Source: Pseudocalidococcus azoricus BACA0444
Lineage (GTDB): Bacteria > Cyanobacteriota > Cyanobacteriia > Thermosynechococcales > Thermosynechococcaceae
Reading direction: 5' to 3'
Length of the DNA stretch: 64,000 nt
Assembly (NCBI RefSeq): GCF_031729055.1
Contig: NZ_JAVMIP010000002.1
Location: 310,001-374,000 of the forward strand
In this document: in pieces, positions 34,729 to 43,967 of the stretch
Layout: each line of letters opens with the position of its first letter
Position numbering within the stretch: position 1 is the stretch's first letter
Position numbers and translations under genes: made by a program
The notes under the pieces: model-generated
The model's input: only the letters and a program-made list of their open reading frames with translations
What the model was told of the DNA's origin: nothing
Databases searched by the model: none

Positions 34729-35540
34729 ACAAAATGCAGTTATTTGTCAATAAATATCTTAATAAAAAATCATCTGAAGAACTTTATATATTAGACCTTG
34801 GCAGCCAAAACATTGGAGGATCATATCGCCCTATTTTCAATATTCCTGGCTGGAAATATATTGGTTTAGATTTAGAGGTTGGAGAAAATGTAGATATTTT
34901 ACTTCGTGATCCATACAGGTGGAATGAAATAAGTTCAAACTCAGTTGATGTGTTAATATCTGGACAAACCTTGGAGCACATTCAGTATTTTTGGTTAACT
35001 ATTTTAGAGATTGCACGAGTACTAAAACCCGGAGGATTATGTTGTCTAATTGCTCCTTCTACTGGATATGAACACAGATACCCTTTAGATTGCTGGAGGT
35101 TCTACCCTGATGGTATGATTGCATTGGCTAACTTTGCTCAACTTGAGGTTTTAGAAGCCTTTACACAATGGGAAAATGAAAATTATAACGATGGAAGTAA
35201 TGTTTGGCATGACTCTGTTCTCATAGCACGTAAACCTTTAACTTTCGATAAGCAGTGTTCAGATTCGATGGAAATTTATACTCATCTTTTTGAAGTTTTA
35301 ACGCCATCTGGGCAATTAGAGTTATATAAGTTTGAAGTGACTAACTTGAAACGTGCATTAAGTTCAATTGACCTTGAGTTAAAACAACTAAAGACTCAAA
35401 ATATGAATCTTTTATTAACTCATGCAAAAGCTATTGAAAATATTGAAAAGAGCTTTTTTTGGAAGCTGCGAACTCAATGGTTTTTGATTAAGAATCTTTT
35501 TATTAAATTATTTGCAATTAATCTCAATGAGAGTAAGTAA
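34710..35540 (+). CDS. SAM-dependent methyltransferase with C-terminal coiled coil
   Basis: 276 residues from the ATG at 34710 (34695 also possible), overlapping the end of wzt. It is a class I methyltransferase: YILDLGSQNIGGSYRPIF, YIGLDLEVGENVDILL, VDVLISGQTLEHIQYFW and ARVLKPGGLCCLIAPSTG. A coiled coil (LKRALSSIDLELKQLKTQNM) and a short hydrophobic/basic end follow. In this setting it may methylate the growing end of an exported glycan or a sugar precursor. AT-rich, as part of the specificity block. Confidence 0.86.
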   Translation: MHQSSIDKMQLFVNKYLNKKSSEELYILDLGSQNIGGSYRPIFNIPGWKYIGLDLEVGENVDILLRDPYRWNEISSNSVDVLISGQTLEHIQYFWLTILEIARVLKPGGLCCLIAPSTGYEHRYPLDCWRFYPDGMIALANFAQLEVLEAFTQWENENYNDGSNVWHDSVLIARKPLTFDKQCSDSMEIYTHLFEVLTPSGQLELYKFEVTNLKRALSSIDLELKQLKTQNMNLLLTHAKAIENIEKSFFWKLRTQWFLIKNLFIKLFAINLNESK

Positions 35541-35557
35541 TTAAAGGAATAAATATC

Positions 35558-36205
35558 ATGAAACAAGTCATTAAAAATTGGTATTTTAATAACGATAGAA
35601 TTGAAATGTTGGCTTTTATTCCAGCTTATTCAAAGAAAATTTTAGATATTGGTTGTGCTAATGGCGGCTTTGCAAGTCTTGTTAAGGATAAATTTGGAGT
35701 TGAGGCGTGGGGAATCGAAATTAATCCTGAAGCTGCTCGAGTTGCTAGTCAACGCCTTGATAAAGTTATTCTTAAGGATATATCAGATGCTCTTAATGGC
35801 CTTCCTGAAAAATATTTTGATTGCATAATATTTAATGACGTGCTCGAACATCTTATTGATCCGTATACTGTTCTAAAAAAAGTCAAGAAAAATTTAAGCG
35901 ACCAAGGTGTCGTGATAGCCTCACTGCCTAACATTCGACACGCTCCAGTTCTATATGAGCTTCTTGTAAAGGGTAATTGGGATTATCAAGATTATGGTGT
36001 CCTTGATAGAACTCATCTTCGTTTCTTTACAAGGAAAAGTATTATAAAGATGTTTGAAGAACAAGGATATACCATATTGAAAATGGATGGAATTAATCGT
36101 TCAGAATCCATACATGGAAAGCTTATTTCTAAGCTACTTTTAGGCCCTTTCTATGATATGAAATATATTCAGTTTGCTTGTCTAGTTAAGCCGAATTATA
36201 GCTAA
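35558..36205 (+). CDS. Class I SAM-dependent methyltransferase
   Basis: A 215-residue methyltransferase with motif I KILDIGCANGGFASLVKDKF, WGIEINPEAARVASQRLDKV, and FDCIIFNDVLEHLIDPYTVL then LSDQGVVIASLPNIRHAPVL. It belongs to the group commonly found in O-antigen clusters. The gap to the preceding gene is 17 bases, with AAAGGAA before the ATG. The target glycan is not known. AT-rich. Confidence 0.86.
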   Translation: MKQVIKNWYFNNDRIEMLAFIPAYSKKILDIGCANGGFASLVKDKFGVEAWGIEINPEAARVASQRLDKVILKDISDALNGLPEKYFDCIIFNDVLEHLIDPYTVLKKVKKNLSDQGVVIASLPNIRHAPVLYELLVKGNWDYQDYGVLDRTHLRFFTRKSIIKMFEEQGYTILKMDGINRSESIHGKLISKLLLGPFYDMKYIQFACLVKPNYS

Positions 36206-36229
36206 CTTAACATAACTGGTAAGTACCTC

Positions 36230-37384
36230 ATGGCAAAAATAATTGCTCTTTATTTCCCTCAGCTTCATGCAATTCCAGAGAATGATAAGTGGTGGGGCGA
36301 AGGTTTCACAGATTGGGTCAATGTGCGGAGAGCAAATCCTCTTTTTCCAGAACATTATCAACCACGTATTCCTGCAAGTGAGAATTATTATGATCAATCT
36401 AAAGAAGAAGTAATTAAAGATCAAGTCAGTTTAGCGAAGCAGTACGGGATATATGGTTTTTGTCACTATCACTACTGGTTTAATGGTAAACAGTTACTAG
36501 AAAAACCAACTAATATTTTACTTGAGAATAAAGATATAGATATAAAATTTTGCCTTGCCTGGGCTAATGAAACTTGGTCAAGAAGATGGGATGGACAAGA
36601 TCACGATATTTTGCAATTGCAAACTCACCCTGCTGAAATTAGTAGCTGGTCATTGCATTTTGATTACCTAATCAAGGCATGGACAGACAAGAGAGCTATA
36701 ACTATAGATGGAAAGCCAATTTTTCTAATTTATCGACCTCAGAAAATTCAGAAAATTGGTGAAATGTTTAATTACTGGAGATTAAGAGCAAAAGAATTTG
36801 GGTTAAATGATATATTTTTTATTGCCATGAATCAATACCAACTACCTGACTTTAGTATTCTTCAACATTTCAACGGAATTATGCTCTTTCAGCCATTTTA
36901 TACTGCATACAATTTCAGAAAAAATTCCATGCCGCACATTCTTGCAAAAGTTAAAAATAAAATCAAAAATGCCTATAATTATATACCAAGTTATATAAAG
37001 AATAATTTATCTAATTTAAAAAGTAAAAATAAGTCTTTTTTGACTTTTTATGATTATGATGTTGTTTGGCAGCAGATCATACGTCAAGAAATAGATGCTC
37101 AATTACCTTTGTTTGAGGGTGCATTTGTTGATTGGGATAACACTGCAAGGTATCGAGAAAGGGCAACTATATTTCGAGATGCTAACCCGTATAAATTTGA
37201 GACGTATATGAAACAGTTAATTGCCAAGGTTTCCAAAAAAAAATTAAACGAGCAGTTTATTTTTATTAATGCTTGGAATGAATGGGCAGAATCTGCTTAT
37301 CTTGAGCCAGATTCAAGGTTTGGACTTCAGTATCTAGATGCATTAAAAAGTGCTATATCAGTATATGAGCAAATTTCAGAATAA
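36230..37384 (+). CDS. WbsX-like protein with a GH99-type domain
   Basis: 384 residues. The start MAKIIALYFPQLHAIPEND followed by KWWGEGFTDWVNVRRANPLF, YGIYGFCHYHYWFNGKQLLE, FCLAWANETWSRRWDG and FIFINAWNEWAESAYLEPD are the hallmarks of the WbsX family (PF14307). It is related to endo-alpha-mannosidase family GH99 and common in O-antigen loci. It probably builds or trims the repeat unit. The 3' end overlaps the next gene. Confidence 0.9.
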   Translation: MAKIIALYFPQLHAIPENDKWWGEGFTDWVNVRRANPLFPEHYQPRIPASENYYDQSKEEVIKDQVSLAKQYGIYGFCHYHYWFNGKQLLEKPTNILLENKDIDIKFCLAWANETWSRRWDGQDHDILQLQTHPAEISSWSLHFDYLIKAWTDKRAITIDGKPIFLIYRPQKIQKIGEMFNYWRLRAKEFGLNDIFFIAMNQYQLPDFSILQHFNGIMLFQPFYTAYNFRKNSMPHILAKVKNKIKNAYNYIPSYIKNNLSNLKSKNKSFLTFYDYDVVWQQIIRQEIDAQLPLFEGAFVDWDNTARYRERATIFRDANPYKFETYMKQLIAKVSKKKLNEQFIFINAWNEWAESAYLEPDSRFGLQYLDALKSAISVYEQISE

Positions 37385-38306
37385 GGTAGAAATACTTCTT
37401 CCAGTCTATAATGGTTCGAGTTTTGTTGAGTCTCAAGTTCTATCTCTTCTTGATCAGTCATTAACTAACTATCTTGTCAGAATAATTGATGATTGCTCTG
37501 ATGATCATTCAACCCAAATAATTAATAAAATTATAAGTAGTTATCCTCAACATATATCGCTTTACATTCAATGGATTAATGTTGGAGTTTTGGAAAGTAT
37601 AAATGCTCTTTTTTCTGGTGCGAAGTCAAAATACATCTTTTTTTCTGATCAAGATGATGTTTGGCTTTCACACAAGATGGAGATTAGTCTAAAAAAAATG
37701 CAAGAAATGGAAGCTATATATGGTAGCTACACTCCTATTCTTGTCCATACTGATCTTACCGTTGTTGATCAAGACCTTAACCTGCTCCATCCATCCTTTC
37801 GACATTACCAAAACCTCGATCCTAATCCCCCTAAACTACTACCTAGATTACTCGTGCAAAACTTTGTCACAGGCTGCACAGTGCTCATCAACAAACCTCT
37901 CAAAGACCTAGTAAGCCCTATTCCCCCAGAAGCTATCATGCATGATTGGTGGATTGCCCTGACCGCCGCTACTTTTGGCAAAATTGCCTACATTTCCGAA
38001 CCTACTGTGCTTTATCGTCAACATCAAAAAAACAATGTTGGTGCTAGACAATGGGGGCTTAACTATATCCTTTCGCGTCTCCGTAACCTAGAAAAAGTTA
38101 GAATTGATATTCAAAAAACTATTATTCAAGCTAAAAAATTTCGTGAAACCTTTCAAGATCATCTCTTACCTGAGCAACTTAAGATTATTGATACTTATAT
38201 CAATCTTCCCAACCAGGCCTGGTCTACTAGAAAGTACCAAATGATTAAGTATGGGTTTTATCAACCCACAAGATTGAAAAATCTAGGTTTTTTCCTTTTA
38301 ATTTAA
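37365..38306 (+). CDS. Family 2 glycosyltransferase
   Basis: 313 residues from the ATG at 37365, inside the end of the WbsX gene (37350 also open). The GT-A domain shows VEILLPVYNGSSFVESQVLS, RIIDDCSDDHST, YIFFSDQDDVW (DXD-like) and a later LVQNFVTGCTVLINKPL. It resembles rhamnosyl/galactosyl transferases of O-antigen clusters. The first ~350 bases are AT-rich. From about 37730 codon use becomes GC-balanced again and the CAGGCC motif reappears, so the block boundary may lie inside this gene. Confidence 0.88.
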   Translation: MSKFQNKVEILLPVYNGSSFVESQVLSLLDQSLTNYLVRIIDDCSDDHSTQIINKIISSYPQHISLYIQWINVGVLESINALFSGAKSKYIFFSDQDDVWLSHKMEISLKKMQEMEAIYGSYTPILVHTDLTVVDQDLNLLHPSFRHYQNLDPNPPKLLPRLLVQNFVTGCTVLINKPLKDLVSPIPPEAIMHDWWIALTAATFGKIAYISEPTVLYRQHQKNNVGARQWGLNYILSRLRNLEKVRIDIQKTIIQAKKFRETFQDHLLPEQLKIIDTYINLPNQAWSTRKYQMIKYGFYQPTRLKNLGFFLLI

Positions 38307-38334
38307 CTTGGATGTTCTTCCCAGTCCTCAATTC

Positions 38335-38466
38335 TTGCTTTCCCAAAGCTTCTTCTTCTCATAAAATTTGCCAATCTAAATGAGATAGGTTTTGTTCTGC
38401 TAAAGCTTGGGCCTGGTTTTGTGTCTATGCATAAAAATCTTGATTGTATAGCTCCGCATGATTCAT
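38335..38466 (-). pseudogene. Remnant of a DUF29-family gene
   Basis: From an ATG at 38466 the minus strand reads MNHAELYNQDFYA, TAG, TQNQAQALAEQNLSHLDWQI, L, TGA, EEEALGK. DUF29 proteins begin in just this way (YxxDFYxW near the start, then LDxxxLIEEIEALGKS). The TAG replaces the expected Trp, and the second lesion falls in the IEEIE motif. The rest of the gene is gone. The intergenic stretch 38467-38671 shows nothing else recognisable. Confidence 0.6.
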
Positions 38467-38671
38467 GGGAGTTCACCCTAGTTCTAGAATAGACCTAAAA
38501 ACGATTTTAGAATCAGGCGAATTAGCTAGTTTTACGAGTAAATTTCTATCCCAAAGTATAGCAATCACAATTGGTTTTGGGAATTAGAGTGTTGATTTTG
38601 CCAAGGTGATCGCCTCGAATGATCCTTGTCTCAGGTAGGATTGCTATAGATGGTGATGGATTGTTTTCCCC

Positions 38672-39454
38672 TTGTCTCGATATTTTCGGTTGATTTTTCT
38701 GTTTTGGACGACTGCCACCGCAGCGGAAATGGAATATCGGTTTAACTTTTTTATTGCCGCCCTCAGTAGCCTAGGCAATTTAGTCGGGGGAATTTTTGGC
38801 CTATTTTTGTTTTACCGTGATGGGCATACTTTTCCGGGGTGGTCTTGGGCTGAAGCCCTGATTGTCTTGGGAGTTTTCACGATTTTGCAGGGGATATCCG
38901 CCACTTTTTTAGTTCCCAACTTGAACCGAATTGTTCGGCAAGTTCAGGAAGGGACATTGGATTTTGTTTTGCTCAAACCCATTAGCAGCCAGTTTTGGTT
39001 ATCCGCCTACAGTGTCTCCCTTTGGGGCATTCCTGATGTGATCTTTGGTGGTTTAATTATTCTCTATGGGGGACAGCGTTTAGGACTCAGTTGGCAAAGT
39101 TACCTGGCTGGCCTGGGGCCGTTGGGCTTGGGTGTCATTAGCTTTTACAGTCTTTGGTTTATGTTGGGGGCGACCAGTATTTGGTTTGTAAAAATTTATA
39201 ATGTGACAGAGGTGTTGCGGGGGCTGGTGGAAGCGGGACGCTATCCAATGGTGGCTTATCCAGCGGCCTATCGCTTTTTCTTTACCTTTATTGTTCCAGT
39301 TGCCTTCTTAACCACAGTCCCAGCAGAGGTCATTTTGGGGCGGGGACAACTGCCGTGGATTCTCGGTGCAGTCGGGTTGGCGGGGGGATTACTGTATGCC
39401 TCAAATCGGTTTTGGCGGTTTGCACTCCGGTTTTATACCAGTGCTTCGGCTTAG
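38672..39454 (+). CDS. ABC-2-type transporter permease
   Basis: A 260-residue membrane protein with about six helices. It opens YFRLIFLFWTTATAAEMEYR then FNFFIAALSSLGNLVGGIFG and includes REVQEGTLDF-like VQEGTLDFVLLKPISSQFWL and VPVAFLTTVPAEVILGRG, typical of COG3694 permeases. These normally pair with a second permease and an ATPase; neither is adjacent. No ATG is available in frame, so a TTG start at 38672 is proposed. Confidence 0.86.
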   Translation: MSRYFRLIFLFWTTATAAEMEYRFNFFIAALSSLGNLVGGIFGLFLFYRDGHTFPGWSWAEALIVLGVFTILQGISATFLVPNLNRIVRQVQEGTLDFVLLKPISSQFWLSAYSVSLWGIPDVIFGGLIILYGGQRLGLSWQSYLAGLGPLGLGVISFYSLWFMLGATSIWFVKIYNVTEVLRGLVEAGRYPMVAYPAAYRFFFTFIVPVAFLTTVPAEVILGRGQLPWILGAVGLAGGLLYASNRFWRFALRFYTSASA

Positions 39455-39552
39455 GGTTTCTCTAGACTTCTCAACGTTGGCCTGAATAAACCCAAGCAAA
39501 TAGCCTAAAATTTCTGCCAAGACTCAATCATGGCCTGGAGGATGGGATCGGT

Positions 39553-41040
39553 ATGCGTTTACGAGAGCTTTTAGTTGCGGCTCATGTCCCCTGCTCGAGT
39601 GAATCTCCTGCCCTAGAGGATGAAGTCACCCAATTAAGTACAAATTCTTGGGATTGCCGCTCGGGAACTTTATTTATTGGGATGCCGGGAACCCGGGTAG
39701 ATGGGGGGAATTTTTGGCCAAGTGCCGTTGCTGCTGGAGCCATTGCCGCGGTTGTCTCTCCCCAGGCCAAGCTACCCGACCCCAACAATCCGGCCCTCGT
39801 GATCCCTGTAGATCAGATTGAGCAGGCCTGTGGACAACTGGCAACCGCCTTTTACAACTATCCCGCCCAAAAACTTTCCCTTGTGGGTGTGACCGGCACC
39901 AATGGCAAAACGACCACCACTCATTTGATTGAATATCTGGTTAATGAAGCTCACCAGGCCCCGGCTCTCTTTGGCACCCTCTATAGTCGCTGGCCAGGCC
40001 ATGAAGTGATTGCGACCCATACCACTCCCTTTGCTGTGACTCTTCAAGGGCAATTAGCCGCGGCAGTCCAGGCCGGGGCCAAGGTGGGGATTATGGAGGT
40101 GAGTTCCCATTCCTTAGCTCAAGGACGAACCTGGGGCTGTGAATTTACGGCGGCGGTGTTTACCAATCTCACCCAAGACCATTTGGACTACCACAAGGAC
40201 TTAGAGGATTATTTTGCGGCCAAGGCTCTATTGTTTGAGGAGAACTATCTCAAAGGGCGCGCAATCATTAACGGCGATGATCCCTACGGACAACGGTTAC
40301 TCAGCCAGTTTGGCCCAGACCAGGCCTGGAGTTACCGGACTAAAGGAGAAGCTGACCTCTGGGCGACAGATTTACAGTATCGGGCCGATGGCGTTTCTGG
40401 CATCATTCACACCCCCAAAGGAACAGGAGCCTTTAACTCACCCTTGGTGGGCCAATTTAATGTCGAAAACCTACTGGCGGCGATTGGGGTTGGCTTACAT
40501 CTGGGCCTGGATTTAACGGCAATGTTGGCCAGCTTGCCCCAGTTCCCTGGAGTTCCCGGCCGGATGCAGCAGGTTAAGGTTAGCCCGGCGCAAGATATTA
40601 GCGTGATTGTCGATTATGCCCACACACCGGATAGTTTAGAGAACCTGCTCAAAGCCGCTCGGCCATTTATTCCCGGCCAGATGATCTGTGTCTTTGGCTG
40701 TGGTGGCGATCGGGATCGCAGCAAACGTCCGCAAATGGGAAAAATCGCCGCTGATTTAGCCGATCACGTAGTCGTCACTTCGGATAATCCCCGCACCGAA
40801 GACCCCCAAGGCATCCTCGAGGATATTTTGGCTGGAATTGAGCCAACCATTAATCCCCTTGTGGAGGCTGACCGTCACCAGGCCATTCTCGACGCGATTC
40901 TCCAGGCCCAACCCGGAGATGGAGTTGTGATTGCGGGTAAAGGTCATGAGGACTATCAAATTCTCGGCACCGAAAAGGTTCATTTTGATGACCGGGAAGA
41001 AGCCACCGCCGCCTTAAAACAACGCCTGGACCTGGAGTAA
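39553..41040 (+). CDS. murE: UDP-MurNAc-L-Ala-D-Glu:meso-diaminopimelate ligase
   Basis: A 495-residue Mur ligase that adds diaminopimelate to the peptidoglycan precursor. ATP loop VGVTGTNGKTTTTHLIEYL, HTTPFAVTLQGQLAAAVQAG, MEVSSHSLAQGRTWGCEF, and the C-terminal DNPRTEDPQGILEDILAGI carrying the DNPR motif that selects meso-diaminopimelate. Length is normal. It stands alone, 98 bases after the ABC permease. Confidence 0.96.
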   Translation: MRLRELLVAAHVPCSSESPALEDEVTQLSTNSWDCRSGTLFIGMPGTRVDGGNFWPSAVAAGAIAAVVSPQAKLPDPNNPALVIPVDQIEQACGQLATAFYNYPAQKLSLVGVTGTNGKTTTTHLIEYLVNEAHQAPALFGTLYSRWPGHEVIATHTTPFAVTLQGQLAAAVQAGAKVGIMEVSSHSLAQGRTWGCEFTAAVFTNLTQDHLDYHKDLEDYFAAKALLFEENYLKGRAIINGDDPYGQRLLSQFGPDQAWSYRTKGEADLWATDLQYRADGVSGIIHTPKGTGAFNSPLVGQFNVENLLAAIGVGLHLGLDLTAMLASLPQFPGVPGRMQQVKVSPAQDISVIVDYAHTPDSLENLLKAARPFIPGQMICVFGCGGDRDRSKRPQMGKIAADLADHVVVTSDNPRTEDPQGILEDILAGIEPTINPLVEADRHQAILDAILQAQPGDGVVIAGKGHEDYQILGTEKVHFDDREEATAALKQRLDLE

Positions 41041-41328
41041 GGAGTTGCTCTGTCAGTTTTCACCCCCTGGCCATCATGGGCATCTCCACAATGGGACTCT
41101 CTGGCCTGGAGGTTGATCAGGGGCAATCAAGGTTTGAATCCCTATCGCATTACTCCTTTAGGGGCAGATTGAGATAAGTCAGAAAATCTTTGATGGGTAA
41201 TCTGTTGAGGATTTTGACTCTTTCAGAGTAGTCTGCGTAACTCTATGGATAAAGATAATACTTTCAGAGGTAATTTCCCAGAGTTAGACTGAAGTTAATG
41301 CGCTGATGGCCCCATTTCCACCCGTCTT
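41041..41328. other. Intergenic region between murE and mnmA
   Basis: Holds the second copy of the interspersed element (41148-41243), otherwise no recognisable feature. The mnmA promoter should lie after the element. Confidence 0.5.
41148..41243 (+). repeat. Interspersed element, copy B (MITE-like, diverged)
   Basis: 96 bases with ends GCATTAC and GTAACTC. It keeps AAGTCAGAAAATC and the tail CAGAGTAGTCTGCGTAACTC but has diverged in the middle relative to copies A and C. Probably an older insertion. Confidence 0.65.
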
Positions 41329-42438
41329 ATGTCTCCTCTTCCTGCAACCCTAGCATCTTCCTCCAGGCCAGCCCTTGATCTGACAACGCCGATTGTGGTC
41401 GGTTTGTCCGGGGGGGTAGATAGTTCTGTGGCCATTGCCAGTCTGCATCAACAGGGCTATCCGGTGATTGGGGTGACGCTTTGGCTGATGAAAGGGAAAG
41501 GGCAATGTTGCTCGGAAGGGATGGTGGATGCGGCCCGCCTCTGTGAAGAATTGGGTGTTCCCTACCAGGTTGTGGATAGCCGCGAGGTTTTCCAGACCCA
41601 GATAATTGACTACCTAGTGGCGGGTTACAGTGCCGGAATTACCCCCTTACCCTGTTCCCAGTGCAATCGGATGGTTAAGTTTGGCCCCCTCTTAGCCTAT
41701 GCCCAAGCCTCCTTAGGAGCAAATCATATCGCCACGGGTCACTATGCCCGGATTCGCTACAACTCGACCACAGAACGCTATGAACTCTGGCGGGCAGTGG
41801 ATCGGAAAAAAGATCAATCCTATTTTCTCTATGATTTAACCCAAGATCACTTGGCCCATACACTCTTTCCGCTGGGGGAACAAACCAAAGCCGAGACGCG
41901 GGCCATGGCCAGCCAGTTTAATTTGCACACGGCCAGCAAGCCAGAAAGCCAAGATCTCTGCCTGGTAGAAGCCCACGGTTCGATGCGGGAATTTCTGGCC
42001 CAATATATTCCCCCCCAGTCTGGCGAAATTGTCGATCAATCCGGGCAGGTCTTGGGCTACCACGAAGGCATCCATAACTACACCATTGGCCAACGCAAAG
42101 GGATTGGGATTGCCGCCGCTGAACCCTTATATGTTCTGGCTCTCGATACCACCCGCAATCAAGTCATTGTTGGCCCCCGTACCCAGGCCGAGCAGGGAGA
42201 ATGCAACGTTCAACGCCTGAACTGGGTCAGTATTCCGCCAGTAGATCATCCCCTCGATGTGACTGTGCAAATTCGCTACCAAAGCCAGCCCACCCCCGCC
42301 ACCCTGATTCCCGATCCCGACAACCCCATAACCCAGGCCAAGCTTGTCTTTGCCGAACCTCAATTTGGGGTCACGCCCGGCCAGGCTGCGGTGTGGTATG
42401 ACGGGGAGCGTTTGCTGGGCGGGGGAATTATTGAGTAA
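41329..42438 (+). CDS. mnmA: tRNA 2-thiouridylase MnmA
   Basis: A 369-residue PP-loop ATPase that thiolates U34 of tRNAs for Lys, Glu and Gln. PP-loop [17 protein letters not shown]; catalytic Cys in [19 protein letters not shown]; second catalytic Cys in [11 protein letters not shown]; and the [20 protein letters not shown] segment. An additional CC in GKGQCCSEG is common in cyanobacterial forms. Length is normal. Confidence 0.96.
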   Translation: MSPLPATLASSSRPALDLTTPIVVGLSGGVDSSVAIASLHQQGYPVIGVTLWLMKGKGQCCSEGMVDAARLCEELGVPYQVVDSREVFQTQIIDYLVAGYSAGITPLPCSQCNRMVKFGPLLAYAQASLGANHIATGHYARIRYNSTTERYELWRAVDRKKDQSYFLYDLTQDHLAHTLFPLGEQTKAETRAMASQFNLHTASKPESQDLCLVEAHGSMREFLAQYIPPQSGEIVDQSGQVLGYHEGIHNYTIGQRKGIGIAAAEPLYVLALDTTRNQVIVGPRTQAEQGECNVQRLNWVSIPPVDHPLDVTVQIRYQSQPTPATLIPDPDNPITQAKLVFAEPQFGVTPGQAAVWYDGERLLGGGIIE

Positions 42439-42480
42439 AGTAGAACGTAAGGATTTGTAACAAAAGTTTGTGGACTGCCC

Positions 42481-43560
42481 GTGAACAATCGCCTTTCGTT
42501 AGTGCAGCCGAGAGCTATGACCAGCCCAGGCCTGGTTTCACGGTTAATTTTAATCTCCCCCTTCTTCTTTTGGGGTACGGCGATGGTGGCGATGAAGCAG
42601 GTGCTCCCCCAGACCAGTCCCTTTTTTGTCGCGGCGGTGCGGTTAATTCCAGCGGGAATTTTAGTGCTGCTCACGGCTTGGCTGCTTCGGCGTAAACACC
42701 CCCAAGGATTGCGGGCCTGGGCCTGGATTGGTCTATTTGCTCTGGTAGATGGCAGCCTATTTCAAGGTTTTTTAGCCGCCGGCCTGGAGCGGACAGGGGC
42801 CGGTTTAGGTTCGGTCATGATTGACTCCCAACCCTTAGCCGTGGCCTTGTTGGCAGCCTGGCTTTATCGGGAAAAAATTGGCTTTTGGGGTTGGCTGGGT
42901 TTATTGATTGGCATTAGCGGCATTAGTTTAATTGGCATTCCCCAGGCCTGGTGGTTTGATCTCATGCATGGACAGGTGGCCAATCTCAGCCTCAGTTGGG
43001 CGGGCCTGGGGGCGCGGGGCGAATTTTGGATGTTGCTAGCGGCCTTGTCCATGGCGGTGGGTACGGTGATGATGGGCAAGGTGAAAGAATATGCGGATCC
43101 AATTATGGCGACGGGCTGGCACATGATCTTGGGGGGACTCCCCTTACTGGGCCTGGGGCTTTGGGGAGATACTCTGCCCTGGGTTAACTTAACGGGCCTG
43201 GATTGGCTGAATTTGGGCTATGCTACCCTGTTTGGGAGTGCCTTGTCCTATGGCTTATTTTTTTACTTTGCATCTCAAGGCAACTTAACCAGTCTCAGTT
43301 CCTTAACCTTCCTCACCCCTGTCTTTGCCCTCAGCTTTGGTCAACTCATTTTGCAAGAGACCCTCACCTCCTTCCAACTCTGGGGGGTGGGATTAACCTT
43401 GGTCAGTATTTATTTAGTCAATCAACGCCAACACCTGGCCCAACTCTTCCACGAGCGAGCAAGGCTCTACGGTCAACGCTCTCTGGGGCCAGGTCTGATT
43501 TCCCCAGCCAAAATCCCTGTTCCACAACTTATTCGCCAATCTCTTCCTAAAGATTCTTAA
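42481..43560 (+). CDS. EamA/DMT-family transporter
   Basis: A 359-residue membrane protein starting at GTG (a later ATG at 42517 is possible). It has ten helices in two EamA repeats: LILISPFFFWGTAMVAMKQV, GLGSVMIDSQPLAVALLAAW, then FWMLLAALSMAVGTVMMGKV and YATLFGSALSYGLFFYFASQ. An extra basic C-terminal tail of about 40 residues follows the last helix. Substrate unknown. Likely transcribed with or after mnmA (42-base gap). Confidence 0.88.
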   Translation: MNNRLSLVQPRAMTSPGLVSRLILISPFFFWGTAMVAMKQVLPQTSPFFVAAVRLIPAGILVLLTAWLLRRKHPQGLRAWAWIGLFALVDGSLFQGFLAAGLERTGAGLGSVMIDSQPLAVALLAAWLYREKIGFWGWLGLLIGISGISLIGIPQAWWFDLMHGQVANLSLSWAGLGARGEFWMLLAALSMAVGTVMMGKVKEYADPIMATGWHMILGGLPLLGLGLWGDTLPWVNLTGLDWLNLGYATLFGSALSYGLFFYFASQGNLTSLSSLTFLTPVFALSFGQLILQETLTSFQLWGVGLTLVSIYLVNQRQHLAQLFHERARLYGQRSLGPGLISPAKIPVPQLIRQSLPKDS

Positions 43561-43885
43561 GTGCGAGATATTGCCGATCGCCTGGCATATAAATCATGCA
43601 CTCATTACCTCAGGGATTCGGGAATTTGATGTCGTTTCAGCAACTTGGTTCTCTGGGACTGTTGGGTAGAAATGCCGCCCATCATTAAAATCCGATCCCC
43701 TGAGATGACAAAGTATAGCGTTACGCAGACTGTTCTGAGAGAGTAGAAATGTCAAAAAGACTGCTCATCAAGCATTTTCTGACTTGTCCCCATCTCACCC
43801 TAAATGGGTAACGCTATAGTCTGAACAATTGATGATCAAGAAACTTCTTTCAATGTGGTAAGCTAGGAAACGCTGAAAAAGTTAT
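43561..43885. other. Intergenic region upstream of tRNA-Tyr
   Basis: Contains interspersed element copy C (43714-43818). The remaining sequence shows no gene. The tRNA promoter should lie between the element and 43885. Confidence 0.5.
43714..43818 (-). repeat. Interspersed element, copy C (MITE-like)
   Basis: 105 bases with a perfect 11-base terminal inverted repeat, TATAGCGTTAC and GTAACGCTATA. On the minus strand its interior matches copy A almost base for base (TTTAGGGTGAGATGGGGACA, AGTCAGAAAATGCT, CAGAACAGTCTGCGTAAC). The TA at each edge fits the TA target of IS630/Tc1-mariner transposases. Confidence 0.78.
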
Positions 43886-43967
43886 GGGTCGGTGCCCGAG
43901 TGGTTAATGGGGGCGGACTGTAAATCCGTTGGCTACGCCTACGCTAGTTCGAATCTAGCCCGGCCCA
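43886..43967 (+). tRNA. tRNA-Tyr (anticodon GUA)
   Basis: 82 bases. The acceptor arm GGGTCGG pairs with CCGGCCC (one G-U), the anticodon loop is CTGTAAA, there is a long variable arm (GGCTACGCCTACGC region) as in bacterial tRNA-Tyr, and the T arm is GCTAG-TTCGAAT-CTAGC. CCA is not encoded. The 3' 13 bases overlap the end of the convergent PbH1 protein gene. Confidence 0.95.
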
